Positions 1 through 12,796 of a stretch of 64,000 bases of DNA are shown here, one piece after another; within the stretch, counting starts at the first letter, position 1; each line of letters opens with the position of its first letter. The notes below the pieces were generated by a model. That model was not told where the DNA came from. It ran no database searches and saw nothing but the letters and a program-made list of their open reading frames with translations. This DNA comes from Lepidurus packardi (lineage: Eukaryota; Arthropoda; Branchiopoda; Notostraca; Triopsidae), in assembly GCA_023053545.1 (NCBI GenBank), contig JAKZAN010000001.1, forward strand, positions 7,150,565-7,214,564. The letters are read 5' to 3'. Position numbers and translations under genes: made by a program.

Positions 1-69
1 TTTAAAAGACTAGATACTAACCACTTGTGGCACCGACTACAGCTCACGAGTAAATATTTTCGTCCTTAG

Positions 70-887
70 AGCAAAAACACAAAATCGAGACAAAAATTAT
101 CGCCGTGGACTTTACCAGAGCCGACATCTATGAAACGATTCGCAAAGATATCGCTGGATTGGACATCGGGATCTTATATAACAATGTAGGAATGTGCTAC
201 GAGTATCCGGAATGGTACGAAGAACTGGAAAACGGGGATCAGCTCTGCTTAGACCTCATCAACTGCAACATTACCTCCGTAGCGCGGATGACTCGGCTTG
301 TGCTGCCTCAGCTCATTGAGAAAAGGAAAGGAGTCATTGTCAACATATCATCCATATCGGCTGCCGTTCCAACTCCGTTGCTCAGCCTCTACGCAGCTAG
401 CAAAGTAAAACCTTCTAAATTTTCTTGTCTTGAAAAACTCTCTAACCTTGAATATGTATGTCCCTTTCACGTTCCTCATTAGGCGTTTGTAGATAAATTT
501 AGTTTAGATATAAGTCTCGAATGCAAGCGGCATCCAGACATCGTCGTTCAATCAGTCCTTCCTGGATTCGTAGTAACTAAGATGCCAGGTTTGAAACGTT
601 CCAGTATGCAAGCACCCTGGCCCGAGCAATTCGTCGAAAGTCAATTGCGCACGCTTGGTTTAGAGCGCCGAACTTCTGCCTATTGGTTCCATAAACTTCA
701 GGTAAAACTCGCGAAGAAAAATAACAAGTAAAAAATCATTTGACCTTTATCTAAATACTCTTCTATGGTTCTTTAGCTTTACTGGTCAAGCATCGGTATG
801 ATGGTACTTCCGAATATCGTCGAAAGTATTACTTACAACAAACTCACGGGCAACCGGGAGCGAAAGAAGAACAAGAAGGTGCAATGA
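70..887 (+). CDS. HSD17B12: Very-long-chain 3-oxoacyl-CoA reductase / 17-beta-HSD12-like SDR (3' part)
   Basis: Short-chain dehydrogenase of the HSD17B12/LET-767 group, which reduces 3-ketoacyl-CoA during fatty-acid elongation in the ER membrane. Three exons are readable: 70-404, 483-701 and 777-887, with introns of 78 and 75 nt. The 5' part lies outside the window; base 69 is a splice acceptor. Visible signatures are GILYNNVGMCYEYPEW (the NNVG element typical of the group), the active-site serine in NISSISA and the YAASK catalytic Tyr/Lys. The second exon carries SVLPGFVVTKM, the usual segment after the active site. The C terminus ends KKNKKVQ, basic as in ER-resident relatives. The initiating residue of the long open frame at 105 is a GTG inside the exon, not a start. 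The family assignment is from remembered homologues; orthology to HSD17B12 rather than a close paralogue is inferred. Confidence 0.88.
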
Positions 888-3800
888 GCATGTTATTGAA
901 ATACCCTGATGTCACTATTAGGTTTTATTAAATACAATTACCGAGTCTGAAATCAGCCTTAATACCAAACCCAAACAACGTCTTCAATAACAGATTTTAC
1001 GTTTAAGTCGAATTTTAAGTCGACTTAAAAGTCTATCCATGACTTGCGCTTATAAGCTTTGAGATGGATAAACTTCGGACTTATAAGCGTTTTATTTAGC
1101 TAGTCGAATTAGAACTTGAAAGTCAACTTTGAATTTTATCAAGTCAGGCAAGTCGAGTACTCATGTGCTCAGATTTAAGCTTAACCCCGCCCCTTGTTTA
1201 TTATATTTTGTTTATTACGCGTATGCCGAGAGACTGTGTGCTTTTCAATAACACGCTACTTTTAACATATTAATTGGGTTTTGAATCATTTAATTGGCAT
1301 TCAACGATTTTTTCATCAAAGCATTGCATTCTACGATAAGAAGCACGAGCGCAAGTTGCAAGCAACCAATGGGAGACAATTATCCCATCAACATCTTCCT
1401 CAGCTACATCTTCAATTGTCCGGATAATATTAAAACAGATTCAAGAATGTACGAAACTAACTGCCCAACAGAACAAAACAATAATTTGTTACTGAAGTCC
1501 CTTGTTCCGAACTGCCCCGGAAGGACGCACGTCTTGTATACATGAACGTTGACCCATGACTCCGTTTTACGGTTAATTGACGAGACCTACACTGTGACTT
1601 GACCTTTACATATGACAAATTCCTTCTTGTCAACGATAGCGATGTGACTAAGACATTACCTGACCTTTCGTAGAATCATCTCTTCTGACGTCAACTATAC
1701 GGCTGACCATTGACTATATAACCCCCATATTTAACGCTAGTTAGTCAGTCCAAACCGAACATCAGTACATCAGCTTTTCACTAAAGAGCTAGGTGTTTAA
1801 TTTCTGTCTTTCACAGACGCAAAAGATAAATTGCTCTGCCTCCGAAACGGCCAATTCTTATCAAAAGAAACTCCAGCCCTTTTAACTTTTAAACTGGCCC
1901 AAAGCCACTTTCCACGCTGAAACTTACATCCAAGGCGCTGAGCAGAACGGGATTCACTCAAGCAAAGCAGTGACTTGAGATCTTTTGCGTCCAAGCCCTA
2001 AACCTTCCACCATAAGGGAAAGTAATGCGGGAAGACTGTAATTTCATCCTGAGTCAAAATCAGGTTTAACAAGAATATCTTATGACACTTTTCTCTTACC
2101 ACAATATTGCAGTCCCTGGACCGAAAACTTTTACATAAAAAAAGAAGAAAATCAAGGACTTTTACGACCTGCTTTTTGTTAAGTTGTCACAGTAAATACC
2201 AGTTTGATTAGTCTGCTTCGTTTGGAGCCAAGACGAAGTTTCTGCCTATATTTATGGACGCCCGAAATAATAATAAACGAGCGAAAGCGTCATCGCTCCG
2301 CTGTGATCATAACGCATGAGTTGTGAAACCCAATCTCTTGCTCCACCAAGAGCAACTAGCAATAAGACCATACTATACACCCAGCTACCACATGTCAATG
2401 GGATTCATTATGCAAAAGGGGGACGTTGGAAATCAAGGCAAGAAAGGTCAACGGTTTTCTGGCGCTGACGGAAAACAGAAATCTTTTTCCATCCAATCTT
2501 ACTGGAAAGAAAAACGACCAAGAACGGACTCTTAAAGCTCAAGAGTCAACCATCACACCATCGGGGTGTGTCTTTCGGGTCACGAGGTTAACGTTCTCAA
2601 AAAAAACTTGATTCAATAAATAGGAACCTAAAGTTCTATTACTAAGCGAAAAAAAGTCCCCAATGTGTAAGCTTGGAAATACCATGCAAGAAATCAATCT
2701 TAAACAAGCACAGTGCGCCGCCGTCGAACATTTGGGATAAATGATGATGAATTAGGACACCATTCACTGTCTAATCCAATAGGCAGGCGGAAATGTCAAA
2801 GAATAAGGGAAACATAGGCTTTCTTGCTTGCGGTCTGGCAAAGAAAAGGGAGATAGATTTAATGGTGGAACCAGATGGTTTTACATTATGTCGTATTATA
2901 CGTCCACGCAGCTTGGTGCATTAGTCAGGGCGGCAAAGAGGAAGATTGTTGTTTTAGGTGGAGGCCGGCTTAACAACAAGTGGCTGTTACATCTGTAAAA
3001 GACCATCAGAAGCCCCATGACGCTTTGATGTGTTTTATAAAACACTAAATACCACCCATCTCGTCAGCCATAGACTTCCCCCCACAACCTTCCAAGTTTT
3101 GCGCGTTTTTTTCGCATTCCCAAATTCTGAGACAAATTGAATAAGGGTTATTTCAAATATTTAAGCAAAATTACAGCGCCACGACACAGAAAATTAGACA
3201 ATTGGCCACTGAAACTGGTAGGAAAGAATACTTCAGCGCTCCCCTAGAAATACGATATAGCAATAACATGCCCCACCCTCATGTAAAACTGCACCCTTCT
3301 CTTCCAGCAAAGAAAACTGCAGCTCTTGAACAAGTTCGCTTGTTGGACATCGGAAAAAGGGAACCGTCATATACCTACCAAGACTCCCCTCTTCTCTCTC
3401 TTTCTCACACAGTTTTTAACTTTTTTACCCCTTATCCAACCCGTAAAAGAGTCCAGCAAGCCCAAATCCCCCCCCCCCCCCCGTAACTCCAGACACAGAA
3501 TTAAAACCACGCTCGAAAAACGCCTATTTAACGTCGCCCATTAAAGTTAACCAAATCTTAACTGCCCAAGCTTCATGGTTCTGTTCCCAGCCGAATGTGA
3601 AAGCACCACTTGAGCCACGCTGGGCCAAGCAGAAAATGGGAGCCATGTGCAAATTCAACACACACTCTTGGAAATCTCGCAAGAACAGAACTCCGTAAAC
3701 ATAGAATCCGACCCTTGATCTTCATCTCGGCCTCTTCACCGTCTGTTCACAGCCTTGGCTGTCATTAATCTCTCGCCGACTGGAACTGCATATAAGTATC

Positions 3801-5327
3801 TCCCCTGTCGACACACTTCATTAGACATGAACAATTAGTCGCGATCAAATAACACAGACTTTTTGCTCCACTGTTCCCTTGTTCCCCTCCTCATTAGCAA
3901 TTCAAGAGCTGCTCTCCCAAAGAGCACAGGTGTGATGCTAAACAGCAAAAAGGTTTCCCCCACCTCCATACTATTTCATGTGTCAAGAATTCAAAACTCA
4001 AACATGGGAAAATATTTCTCTGTCGAAACTTTTTTAAAGCTATATGGTTATGGGAAATATCTGAATTATTTATATACATCAACTCAAACATACACATCCT
4101 GCAATGAAACGGACGGTTACTAAAAAAACACGAAACAAAATAATAAAATAAAAAGATTTCAGGCTAAAATCCTGTTGCCTTATTCCTACACTCAATTCTT
4201 GAAAAAAAATACATATAAACCCCAATGGGCTATTTGCATTCTAGAATAGGAAAAACGCTTTAATATCCATAATCTGTTGTACGTTATTTTTAATTTATTC
4301 CAATAATGGAAATTTGAACATTAGACATTGCTGCACAAAAATAAATAAAAAATAAAGCAATTAGTTTTGTCACTGCTTCAAGCTATACTTCTATTGTGAA
4401 AACACTTCAGAGGGATTTCTATGTTCGCTTTTTTTGGGGGGTCAAATCTAGATTGACCGCTTAACAGGCGTTAAACAGTTTTGTAAGTATTTTCAAAGAA
4501 CCTAGGCTATCAATCCCAGCTGTCGAAGAATTTCTCGTCTGGAAAAACATTTCGAAGGTTTTTAGTATTAGACATAGGCCAATGGTGTGCTATAAACACC
4601 TCAACAATAGGATATGTGAAGCTCCAAGAGCGACCACAACATCATTATTCATGAGAGACGAGGACGGGGAAGTAGTCGATCAGTCCCGGTTTGTAAAAAG
4701 AAAGGGACCTTGAGGGCCTAGGGCTCTCTCCACTTCTCCAGCACGGATACTGACTTCTCCCTTTACTCACTGTCGTCAACCATGCTGACGACAGAGCATA
4801 GCATTCAGTTAGCATTCGAACACCATCCAGTCAAGTTACTCACCAACACGCAGGAATTTACATAAAGTGAACTGGTAAAAGGGAACTTGTTCACTAAACT
4901 AAGTAACAGTGATCGATTTCTGTCCGCAAAAACCTGCTAATTCCCCGACACCAACTTCACGTACTTCCTGGTTAAGTTTTGTAAGTGGAGGGAGCACTGG
5001 CCCTTTTCTAAACGACTTAAGATTTATTCCATCCTAATCTTTGGACGGTCCTTGGTGTCCAAGTCTTAACTGCTTAACCGTCTTCCTCATCACCAAAGTC
5101 CACAGTCATAAGGTAACGCAGAGCGCTTCAAGTTACAATTTGGGTTGAGCTCAAAAATCTTTTTTCTTGAAAAAAAGTGGACCACAAGGTTAAAAACAGA
5201 GTTGCACAATGAAACGGAAGTGATTCAACACATCGCGAAATTCGTGAAGGCGTTAAGTTTACACTGAAGCCGTCTGGCAACTTTTTTAATAAAAAAGTTT
5301 GGGCAAGATCGTGAGCGATACACCAAA
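888..5327. other. Intergenic stretch with no recognised gene
   Basis: No open frame here resembles a known protein and none has convincing splice sites. It holds a promoter-like block near 1655-1730 (listed separately), a perfect 12-bp inverted repeat (1816-1827 with 1980-1991) and a C homopolymer near 3467-3482. The part just before 5328 should contain the promoter of the downstream GPCR, but I see no clear TATA box. Confidence 0.6.
1655..1730 (+). promoter_or_regulatory. TATA-type promoter block resembling the Helentron promoter modules
   Basis: The block reads like the modules found four times in the two Helentron copies (around 23590, 25200, 39050 and 40670). It has a CGTAGAATCATCTCTTCT stretch, then CGTCAACTATACGG, then GACTATATAA at about 1712-1720. 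The order and spacing match the Helentron version, which has CGAAGAATCTACTCTTCC, CGTCAACTCTACG and CGACTATAAAAG. The similarity was judged by eye. It may be a relic of an older related element; no gene follows it. Confidence 0.4.
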
Positions 5328-7830
5328 ATGGAAACGGAGCTTTTATCCCAAACGGAAGACTACGGCCAAGGCAACAGCTCTGCTGGGATTATTGTCTTGC
5401 CGGACGGAAACCAGACCATCATTCACTACCCCCGAGAAGCGTCGTACTTTGCCGCAGCATGCGCCATTCTCTTTACCCTTGTTGGGGTTGCTGGTGAGTT
5501 CTACTTTGCATTCGAGACCAAAGATTTGAAGTCAGAACCAAAAGAAACTTGCAATGCTATTCAGTAGAAAAAATTCTAGTAAAACTAGATCTAAAAGACA
5601 AATTCCATGGTACCCAACTTGCTAAAAACTTGGATTTTCCCGCTAAACAGTTCACAAAACAACCAAGTTCCTCTAACCGTACGTCAACACTCACATTTTG
5701 ACAAAGTAACCAGCTAAAAAAAATCCCCAAAAAACTGCTGGTTTTTTCAAATTGAAAACAAGAATTCATTAAAGAGAATGAATAGCCTTGCTAGAATCCT
5801 TGCTAGAATCCTTGCTGTCATTTGGCACAATTTCAAGCGTAGAAAAGGGTTGCTCCGCAGGGGAAACCATGAAAAGAATCGTTGGATCTCATTATTAGTC
5901 CTAGCAGGTCTCGTCTAATACTTGGCAAACCAGGTAGTACATGTCCAAACGCCCCGTGCGGAATGACGATTTGAGATTCCAACTACAAAGCCGAGGAGAC
6001 AGACAGCAGAGACAGTAATTATGTGCGCTATACTCTATGATAACTATCGCCATATCCGGAATTTGCATTTTAATAAGGTTTTCCAACCATACTTTAACAT
6101 CCTGGCAATATCGAACTTGAGTTTTACGGTGGGATTCTTCTGGAGTCATGAATTGTTAATGTGAACTATGCCAGGTCAGGGGCAAAAAAGGTTTGGAAGA
6201 TAGGGTTGAAGGTTTCTTTGTGTTCATGCTTTCTTCGTTCTATGGGGGCATTTTCACTGACAGGCCATCCGGACTTTGGTTTGTATTGATTTGACAGTGA
6301 AAGACTCTAATGCATGTTCCTAATTCTACAGGGAATTTGCTGACCATGATAGCCTTAGCACGAAGCCGCAAACTGCGCTCGCATGCAACCACAGCCTTCG
6401 TGATGAGCTTAGCCGCATCGGATCTGATCTTTTGTTTATTCAACATGCCCCTAACGGCTTCCCGGTACATCCATGAATCATGGGTATTAGGCGAAACCTT
6501 GTGCGAATTGTTTCCCTTTTTCTTCTACGGGAATGTGGCGTGCTCGCTCATGAGTATGGTCGGAATCACCCTCAACAGGTAAAAATAAAAAAAGAAAGAA
6601 AAAAAATCCGTCTGAATCACGTCTTTATAACTTATTAATGCATATCGTAAAACCTCTTATGACATCCAAACACCCGTAAAACCTGCTAGTGGTTGGCGAT
6701 TTCCCCAAAACCGTCAACTTCTCACGCAAGAATGACCTAGTGACACTAAATTGCATGTTAACCGATGATTGTCTGCAGCTTCAACGAATTTATAATGTGC
6801 ACTTAACTGTTCGCCTACAAATACTAACCCTGGACCAGAACGATGCCAGGGATAATTTTTTTTTCTTAAATTAATCAAGTTTTTTTTTACCAAAAGGTAC
6901 ATTCTGATCGCCTCACCATCATGGTACAACAAGCTTTACCAACGGAGGTTCATCGCTTTGATGATTTTCGGAATCTGGGCCTTCAGCTTTTCGATCTTGA
7001 TCCCAACTTTGATCCAGAAATGGGGCAAGTTTGGTTTGGATCCGCCCACGTTTTCTTGTACTATTCTGAGGAAAAACGGGAAATCGCCCAAGAAGTTTTT
7101 GTTCGTGTTTGGCTTCCTGCTCCCGTGCCTGGCAATTATCATCTCGTACACATGCATTTTCATTAAAGTGCGTCGCTCCAGGCGGAACGTTCTCTCCCAC
7201 AGGTAACAATGAATGCGCCAAAATCACAGTGTTGGCGAGCTCCCTATTCTTTTCATCGTAAAAACTTTTTTTTACTGTCCCTTAGCCCGGCAGCTCATAC
7301 CAATTCAAGCATGATAACCAACGGCGCTGGCTCCACGGCCCACAAGAAGTCCAACACTGAAAAGCAACAAAGACGCGAAGACTGGCGCCTCACCAGGATG
7401 ATGCTCACGATCTTCTGCTGCTTCTTACTCTGCTTCTTGCCGCTCATGGTTGTCAATGTCGCAGATGATGACGTAAGCAACATTAAAATCCACTTAGTAA
7501 CACAGCAATCCCTAAAATAATCCTCTTTTGTGTCTTTTTTCCTGCTTCCAACAGGTGACAGTCCCGGCCATCCACGTCCTTGCTTCGGTTCTAGCATGGG
7601 CTTCAAGTGTCATCAATCCTTTTATCTACGCCTTTGCAAATCGTCAATACCGCTCCGCGTACCGTCACTTATTTACTGGCCGAAGACCTACCAGCACCTC
7701 CCTCACCCAGTCACGTTCTTCGGGCAAGACGTTTTTCACCGATATGCTGCACTACACCACGCATGGCGACAAAGTTAAAGTCGTTCGTGCCCAAGTCGAG
7801 AGCAAACACTCCCAAGGAGGCCTTCTTTGA
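5328..7830 (+). CDS. Class A GPCR, moody/Tre1-like
   Basis: Five-exon rhodopsin-like receptor of 393 aa: 5328-5493, 6332-6578, 6897-7202, 7286-7472 and 7555-7830; all phases close. In the insect members, moody acts in blood-brain-barrier glia and Tre1 in cell migration. Visible features are N-glycosylation sites in the N terminus (NSS, NQT), GN in TM1, SLAASD in TM2, a TM3 cysteine (GETLCELF), and NRY in place of DRY across the exon 2/3 junction. The ECL2 segment WGKFGLDPPTFSCTI and TM5 start SPKKFLFVFGF are close to moody/Tre1 as I recall them. The NPFIYA motif is in TM7. Intron 1 is long (838 nt); the others are 82-318 nt. The start codon is the first ATG of exon 1 in frame with TM1. Choosing between moody and Tre1 would need a tree. 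Confidence 0.85.
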
Positions 7831-8135
7831 ATCTCCAGCTGATTAAAAGCATTCTAAATTGTCCCAAACTGTACAAATATGTACATACCTGTCGCTCGAA
7901 AGCTTGATACTTGTTGCCTCTTACAATCCAACCTGATCATTTAAAATGTAACTGTTGACAATGTTAACTTGGTTATATAGTTAATCCGCAGTTTATACTT
8001 ACGTTCGTATTTTTCAAGTTTATTTCTGATGTATGGGACCTATCAAGTTTATATTACATAATCATCCATTGGGAACTTTACAAAATAGCTTGTGTACAAG
8101 CGCTAGCTTCAACCTCATTTATTTTTGTTTTTTTG

Positions 8136-9480
8136 CTAACCCATGTTAGACTTCAGGACGGATAAGAACTGTTTCCGGAACGTCTCCCGGAATTGGGCGT
8201 ACCAGTTCACGATGGTGGCTCTTCGTGCCACTTTTTCTTCAATGGTCATGCGCTTTTCTTTGGCCAAAACCTGTGGCAACTCACTCCATGACTTGACGAA
8301 GATGGCAGGCACCTCATACCGCTTCAAGTGCCTCAGAGGGGAGTTACTTGTAACATTATCGCATTCACCGGGCGTCAAAACGTCTTCGATTACGGGAACA
8401 CTGCCTAACGACAACGCTTCGTAAATTCGGTAGCATTCAGTGTTCTTGCCCACTGGGCTGAGCGTTAAATCTGAGTTGGACAGAATATCGATGTAGCCAG
8501 AAATGGAATCTTGCGACTCATTAGGACTCCATTCGGTTCTATCCTGGACGTAACAATCCATTGAATGCAACTTCTGTTCTTTTATTATATTTAGCAAGGT
8601 TTCCCGGGAAGTTCCCTTGTAAACCGTAGCCATGTAATTACACAGATATGGCCGGGGAGTAATTATATCCACCTCAGCTGGGGTGTATAAAGGGAAATGG
8701 CGGTAGGTGGCCACGCCCAGTGGCCATTGCCAGATCTCTTTATCGTCTACCAGTGGACTGTCATAAACGACAAAAGCGTATTTTATAGGTCCCCCATAGG
8801 ACTCCATATACTGCAATAGCCACTCGTTGAGGCACTGTTCATTGCCAAGAATCATCAACGTGAAGGTCTGCACGTTAATGAAATCGCCGGTAGCTATAGC
8901 ATCCAGCCAAGATTTGGCGAACGTAGTTTTCTCATCCGACATCCCATTTAGGACCAGAACCACGTTATCGGCTTGACGAGGAACAGAGTACGTGGTAACG
9001 GAGTAACCTGTTCGGTAGGTGAAATGGATATTGTCCATCGTGAGTTGGCCCACCCGAGTCATGCGATCTGCTTGTAAGTCTGTCCGCCCGTGCAGTATGT
9101 GCTGCCATAAATAATCTCCAATAGCTGCCTTGCTCCATATTTCCACCGTGTAATTCGGGGATGGCGAAGAGGTGGAAAGACTTGGAGGTTTGGAAGTAAT
9201 TTGCGGTTGCATAGCTCCTTCTAACGACCAAGATTTATGAGCTAACTCAGATTCTAATGGGTTTCAAAATCAAACCTTCGGGAATTAACCCACTGAAAAA
9301 GAATAAGAGTACATTACCTTCTTTTCTAATGTTGCGCTGACCTAAAAAAAGCTCTTTGACTTCGCTCTTCCGTTGAAAAACTGAGTAAGTTGAATAAATC
9401 GTAGCCACCACATAGAAAATGAGTAAAACTGCTAGCACATTCCGGGATAAGTGCAGGCATAACCTGCCAGACCAAGCCAT
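8136..9480 (-). CDS. RXYLT1: Ribitol-5-phosphate xylosyltransferase 1 (TMEM5)
   Basis: Golgi type II membrane enzyme that adds xylose to ribitol phosphate on alpha-dystroglycan O-mannosyl glycans. Two exons: 9480-9318 and 9253-8136, joined by a 64-nt intron. The acceptor at 9254 was chosen because the nearer-looking one at 9293 runs into a stop. The product is 426 aa (human about 443). Exon 1 encodes a short cytosolic tail and one signal anchor (NVLAVLLIFYVVATIYS). Exon 2 has conserved blocks: VEIWSKAAIGDYLWQHI, VLVLNGMSDEK, ILGNEQCLNEWL, YDSPLVDDKEIWQWPLGVA, RPYLCNYMATVYKGTSR, SDLTLSPVGKNTECYRIYEA and GSVPVIEDV. The last two belong to the exostosin-like catalytic region. The gene is convergent with the moody-like receptor, with 305 bp between their stops. 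Confidence 0.93.
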
Positions 9481-10249
9481 TTTTCTTTACTGGTAATGTA
9501 CTGTCTTTCGACGTAATATAAAGGACAAATTTTGCCACTAACACGTTGGCTTCCCTTCCTTAGAACGCTAATTGTTCTGAAGAATTTCAACCCTCGCACG
9601 ACATATACTCTGCGCAGCAAATCCTCAACCATATCGGTCGTTCACTCTCCATCTTTGTCCTTGATGGACATGAAACATAGCACGCTATACTGAAACTATA
9701 ACCACGCCAAAAAAACTAGGCAACCAAGAATGTGGAGACCTTTCACCCCAAGTCCTGTCTTAGGTAAAAAAAAATAATCTCAGAGCGCTTTAGAAGTTAT
9801 CTGAAGTTCTTACAACTCCACAATTCAACATAACTATTCTATGCTCTGAAATCTCAAAAAGAATAATAGTTGCAGTTCACGGGCAAGCAAGCGCTTCTTG
9901 TTTTCTTGATAATACGTTAGTTGGAGCACAAGTGTGAACAACAAATATAATTTCGCCGAGTTCCTTTCACTTGTCTTGTTTGAAATTTCACCGGTAGGAT
10001 AAACGATTAAACACACTTAATCGTATTTACAAGGAAAGCCCGATTTCTAGTCTAAACGCATAGGTTCAGCATTCGTAAACGGACAGCAAAGGAGCATCTA
10101 AGTTCTGTACAGAAACGCCATCTAGTTGTAAAGAAGGATAAGAACGACGTTTTTATTCTCGTTTCGTTTTCTCCAATTTGCTTGCATTTAAGTCTGTTGT
10201 GAACAGAATTTTCGTAGGAAATACGAAAGTTTCGTTTTCGAGCTTATTT
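9481..10249. other. Intergenic, nothing recognised
   Basis: This is the upstream side of RXYLT1. Only short frames without recognisable similarity occur. Its right end merges into a decayed acyl-CoA-ligase-like gene copy. Confidence 0.5.
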
Positions 10250-11410
10250 TTACGGGATGACAGAAGTTGTGTACGTGTCTTCTACGTACATGAGTGAAAC
10301 CACTTCCGAAAGAGGCATTCAACGTACGTGTCGCTACAGAAAAGGCAAATTGTAGAATAAAATGTTTACTTTGTAATTCTCATTTAAAAATTAAATTCAC
10401 GAATACATCTTTACTGATCTTGATAGTTTGTCACTAAAGAAAACCATGTTATTCTGGTTGGTTGTTACCCGGAATATCCTTAGAAGTATTGGAGAATATT
10501 TTTATGTATTCTTGGATTTTTCACGATTTTCTACATCTAGGTTATCGATTAGGTAACTGGGGAGGTACTGGAAGCAGGGAGCGGTATGGGCCCAAACGCC
10601 TACGCCAATAAAAGGATACTTGGCAAATCAATGGTTATTCACTCCAATAATTAGGCTACTCTGATCGGCTATGAAATGCGCTTAGCAACGCATTGGACGA
10701 AAATCGGTTTCCAGAAGAACACGAGGTCGGAATAAAGTCGAAATAAATGTACACGATGAGAGGTCGATGATTTTAGGACTAGTTGTTTATTTCCCACCCA
10801 AATTACCACTAAAGACAAGCATACAAAAACACATGAACTAACAAATAATAATTTTCGAATTTCGAGAGTATTGTACTAGTTCAGAGTTCGAGAGTAACTG
10901 TACTTAGTCTCGCAATTGCCAAGACCCCTAACCTCTCCTCGAATAGCTGGTAAGCCAACTTTTTCCATTCCGCAGAAAAATGTCAAGGTCCGGTCACAAT
11001 AGGGTTGACCCTTGACGATTAGCCTGACCTTGGCCTTCCAGCAGGAACAGGCTAAGTTAATCAAATTATAGGCAAGCGAAGAGTTCTCAATGACGGCTGG
11101 GTTTTTACGGGAGATTTTGGGTATTATGACGAAGACGAAAAAGTTTTCATAACTGGTAGAGGTTTTCATAGTTCAAGTTATCTTGTTTCCTTTCAAGAAT
11201 TAACTAAAAGAAGGTTTACGTTGGGTGGTACTAGCGAAAACTGAAAGCACGTTATGTTCACTGGAAGACGTAGCCGATGCCTGCTTGTCTAGAGGGAATT
11301 CCACATGAAATGGACGCTGCTGTCATACTCAAATTGGATGCTAAACTTTAGGCTGACGAAAATCCAAAACTATGTTAATCGTACGTCCAATAAGAAAAGA
11401 GACGAAAAAA
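10250..11410 (+). pseudogene. Decayed 4CL/luciferase-like ligase copy A (late exons)
   Basis: Matches, exon by exon, the 3' half of the nearly intact ligase gene at 60724-63213. Recognisable blocks are the GMTE exon (about 10255-10330), the SGWLLPG-type exon (about 10436-10490), the [15 protein letters not shown] exon (about 10555-10625), the [13 protein letters not shown] exon (about 11090-11160) and the C-terminal-domain exon with VGIPHE and DAKLT equivalents (about 11225-11375). Frames are broken repeatedly and some splice sites are gone, so this is a pseudogene. The fourth block is separated from the third by about 460 bp of unrelated sequence, longer than the intron in the intact gene. 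Confidence 0.75.
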
Positions 11411-11669
11411 TTAATGAGGAACACTTTTGGAACTTGCGTGTTCCTTACTTTGAGGAACACGCGAGTTCCAAAAGGTCGTCGTTTCCATCTCCTGGTTTAG
11501 TTTAAATGTTCCATTTTGGCTTGGTAATCCGAACCAAACCGTTATGACGCGGGTTGCTTCCTCTGCTCGGTTTATCATTAGAAAATGCCTGCATGCGTAA
11601 TGCTCACCATGGAGACTAAGAGGTTTGCGGTTCTACATCTATTTGCACCTTTGTTAGTAGCACCACTTC

Positions 11670-12150
11670 ACCATACTAATATTTTTCCCAACTTGAAAAA
11701 TGAGCAGCAGTGTACGTATAAAACAAAATGAAGTTTATTCTTTCAAATAATACCTTACGTTGAAATAATACCTTAATAATAAAATAATACCTTACGTAAA
11801 ACAGAGTTATGGGATGACCGAGCTTGGGAATGTTTGTTCTGCTCAAATAAGAATAAAGACATCCGAAAAAAAGAATCAAAGGTATTGGCTTAAAGCATTA
11901 AAAACATAACAGTGTAAGTAACATGGGAACTTTTTCTCGATATCTAATTCCCAGTCTTTTAACTGTTTTAGAATTCCGAGTCAAGCTTACTAATTTATCT
12001 TAACAATTTTCGCTTGTATTCCAGGAAGAAAACAAGATAGTACGAGTTGGTTGTGTACCGGGTTCTCCCTGAAGTTGATGGAGAAGTAAGTTATAGATAT
12101 TTTCTTACATTCTCAGGTTATTTAGATTATAGATCCCGTGATTGGGGAGG
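11670..12150 (+). pseudogene. Decayed 4CL/luciferase-like ligase copy B (middle exons)
   Basis: A second relic follows copy A. It contains the end of the exon ending FPNLKNFST (about 11680-11715, followed by GTACGTATAAAA as in the intact gene), the GYGMTEVG exon (about 11800-11840) and the [11 protein letters not shown] exon (about 12020-12075). All are out of frame. Because exons 6, 7 and 9 recur after the exon 9-12 relic of copy A, at least two separate tandem copies have decayed here. Confidence 0.6.
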
Positions 12151-12796
12151 TTTTTAGGATACTGGAAGATTTATAGGCAAATTTAAGGGTATTTATAATA
12201 ACAGGGTGAATTTTGTGTACTTCGGATGTCAAATGAAACTCGTTCAGCGGACCTAATCTCTAAATTTTTTCTGGAAGAAAATTGTGTACCTCTAGCTGCT
12301 TGGTACCCGAAGCTTTCCTGAAAGTTTTTTTTACAAAGTACAGCCACGAACTTCGAATTATACTGTGTTCGAAGAAACAATGGAAGAAATAGCATAGACC
12401 AGCTTCATTATACAGCTTCAACCTCTGTTTGCAAACTTGCATTAAATATACAAACGTAACTAATGAAGTTTGTTGGCAATGTGATATGTGTTACAGATTG
12501 CTTATCAAGTTATGCATTCTTGATTTTTGAGGGTCAATGGGCTTAGGTTTCTCTTGTGAGATTCGATTCTCTTGTGTCCAAATCAATCTGAATCGGCAAG
12601 GTGTTAGAAGTAGCCGTGTTCTTGTGAAGCTGTTTTGTGAATTGGGATTGCTTTAAGTACAAAAAAAAAGGACAATGGAAGGGAAGTTTAAACTCACTTA
12701 GCAATTACCACGCAAAAATAATTCGATAACCGATCTCTGCGGGTAGGTTTTTCTATCTGTGATAGTACATCACTTACGCTCACGCCAGTACTTACA
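12151..12796. other. Intergenic, nothing recognised
   Basis: Lies between ligase relic B and the hAT-type MITE. No credible coding frame or repeat was seen. Confidence 0.4.

Noticed and set aside
1294-4123. Open frames at 1294-1545, 2323-2611, 3202-3544 and 3863-4123
   Set aside because: No recognisable similarity, no supporting splice sites, and composition like the surrounding noncoding DNA.
9292-9317. Acceptor at 9293 for RXYLT1 exon 2
   Set aside because: It yields a stop two codons later; the acceptor at 9254 keeps the frame open through the whole enzyme.
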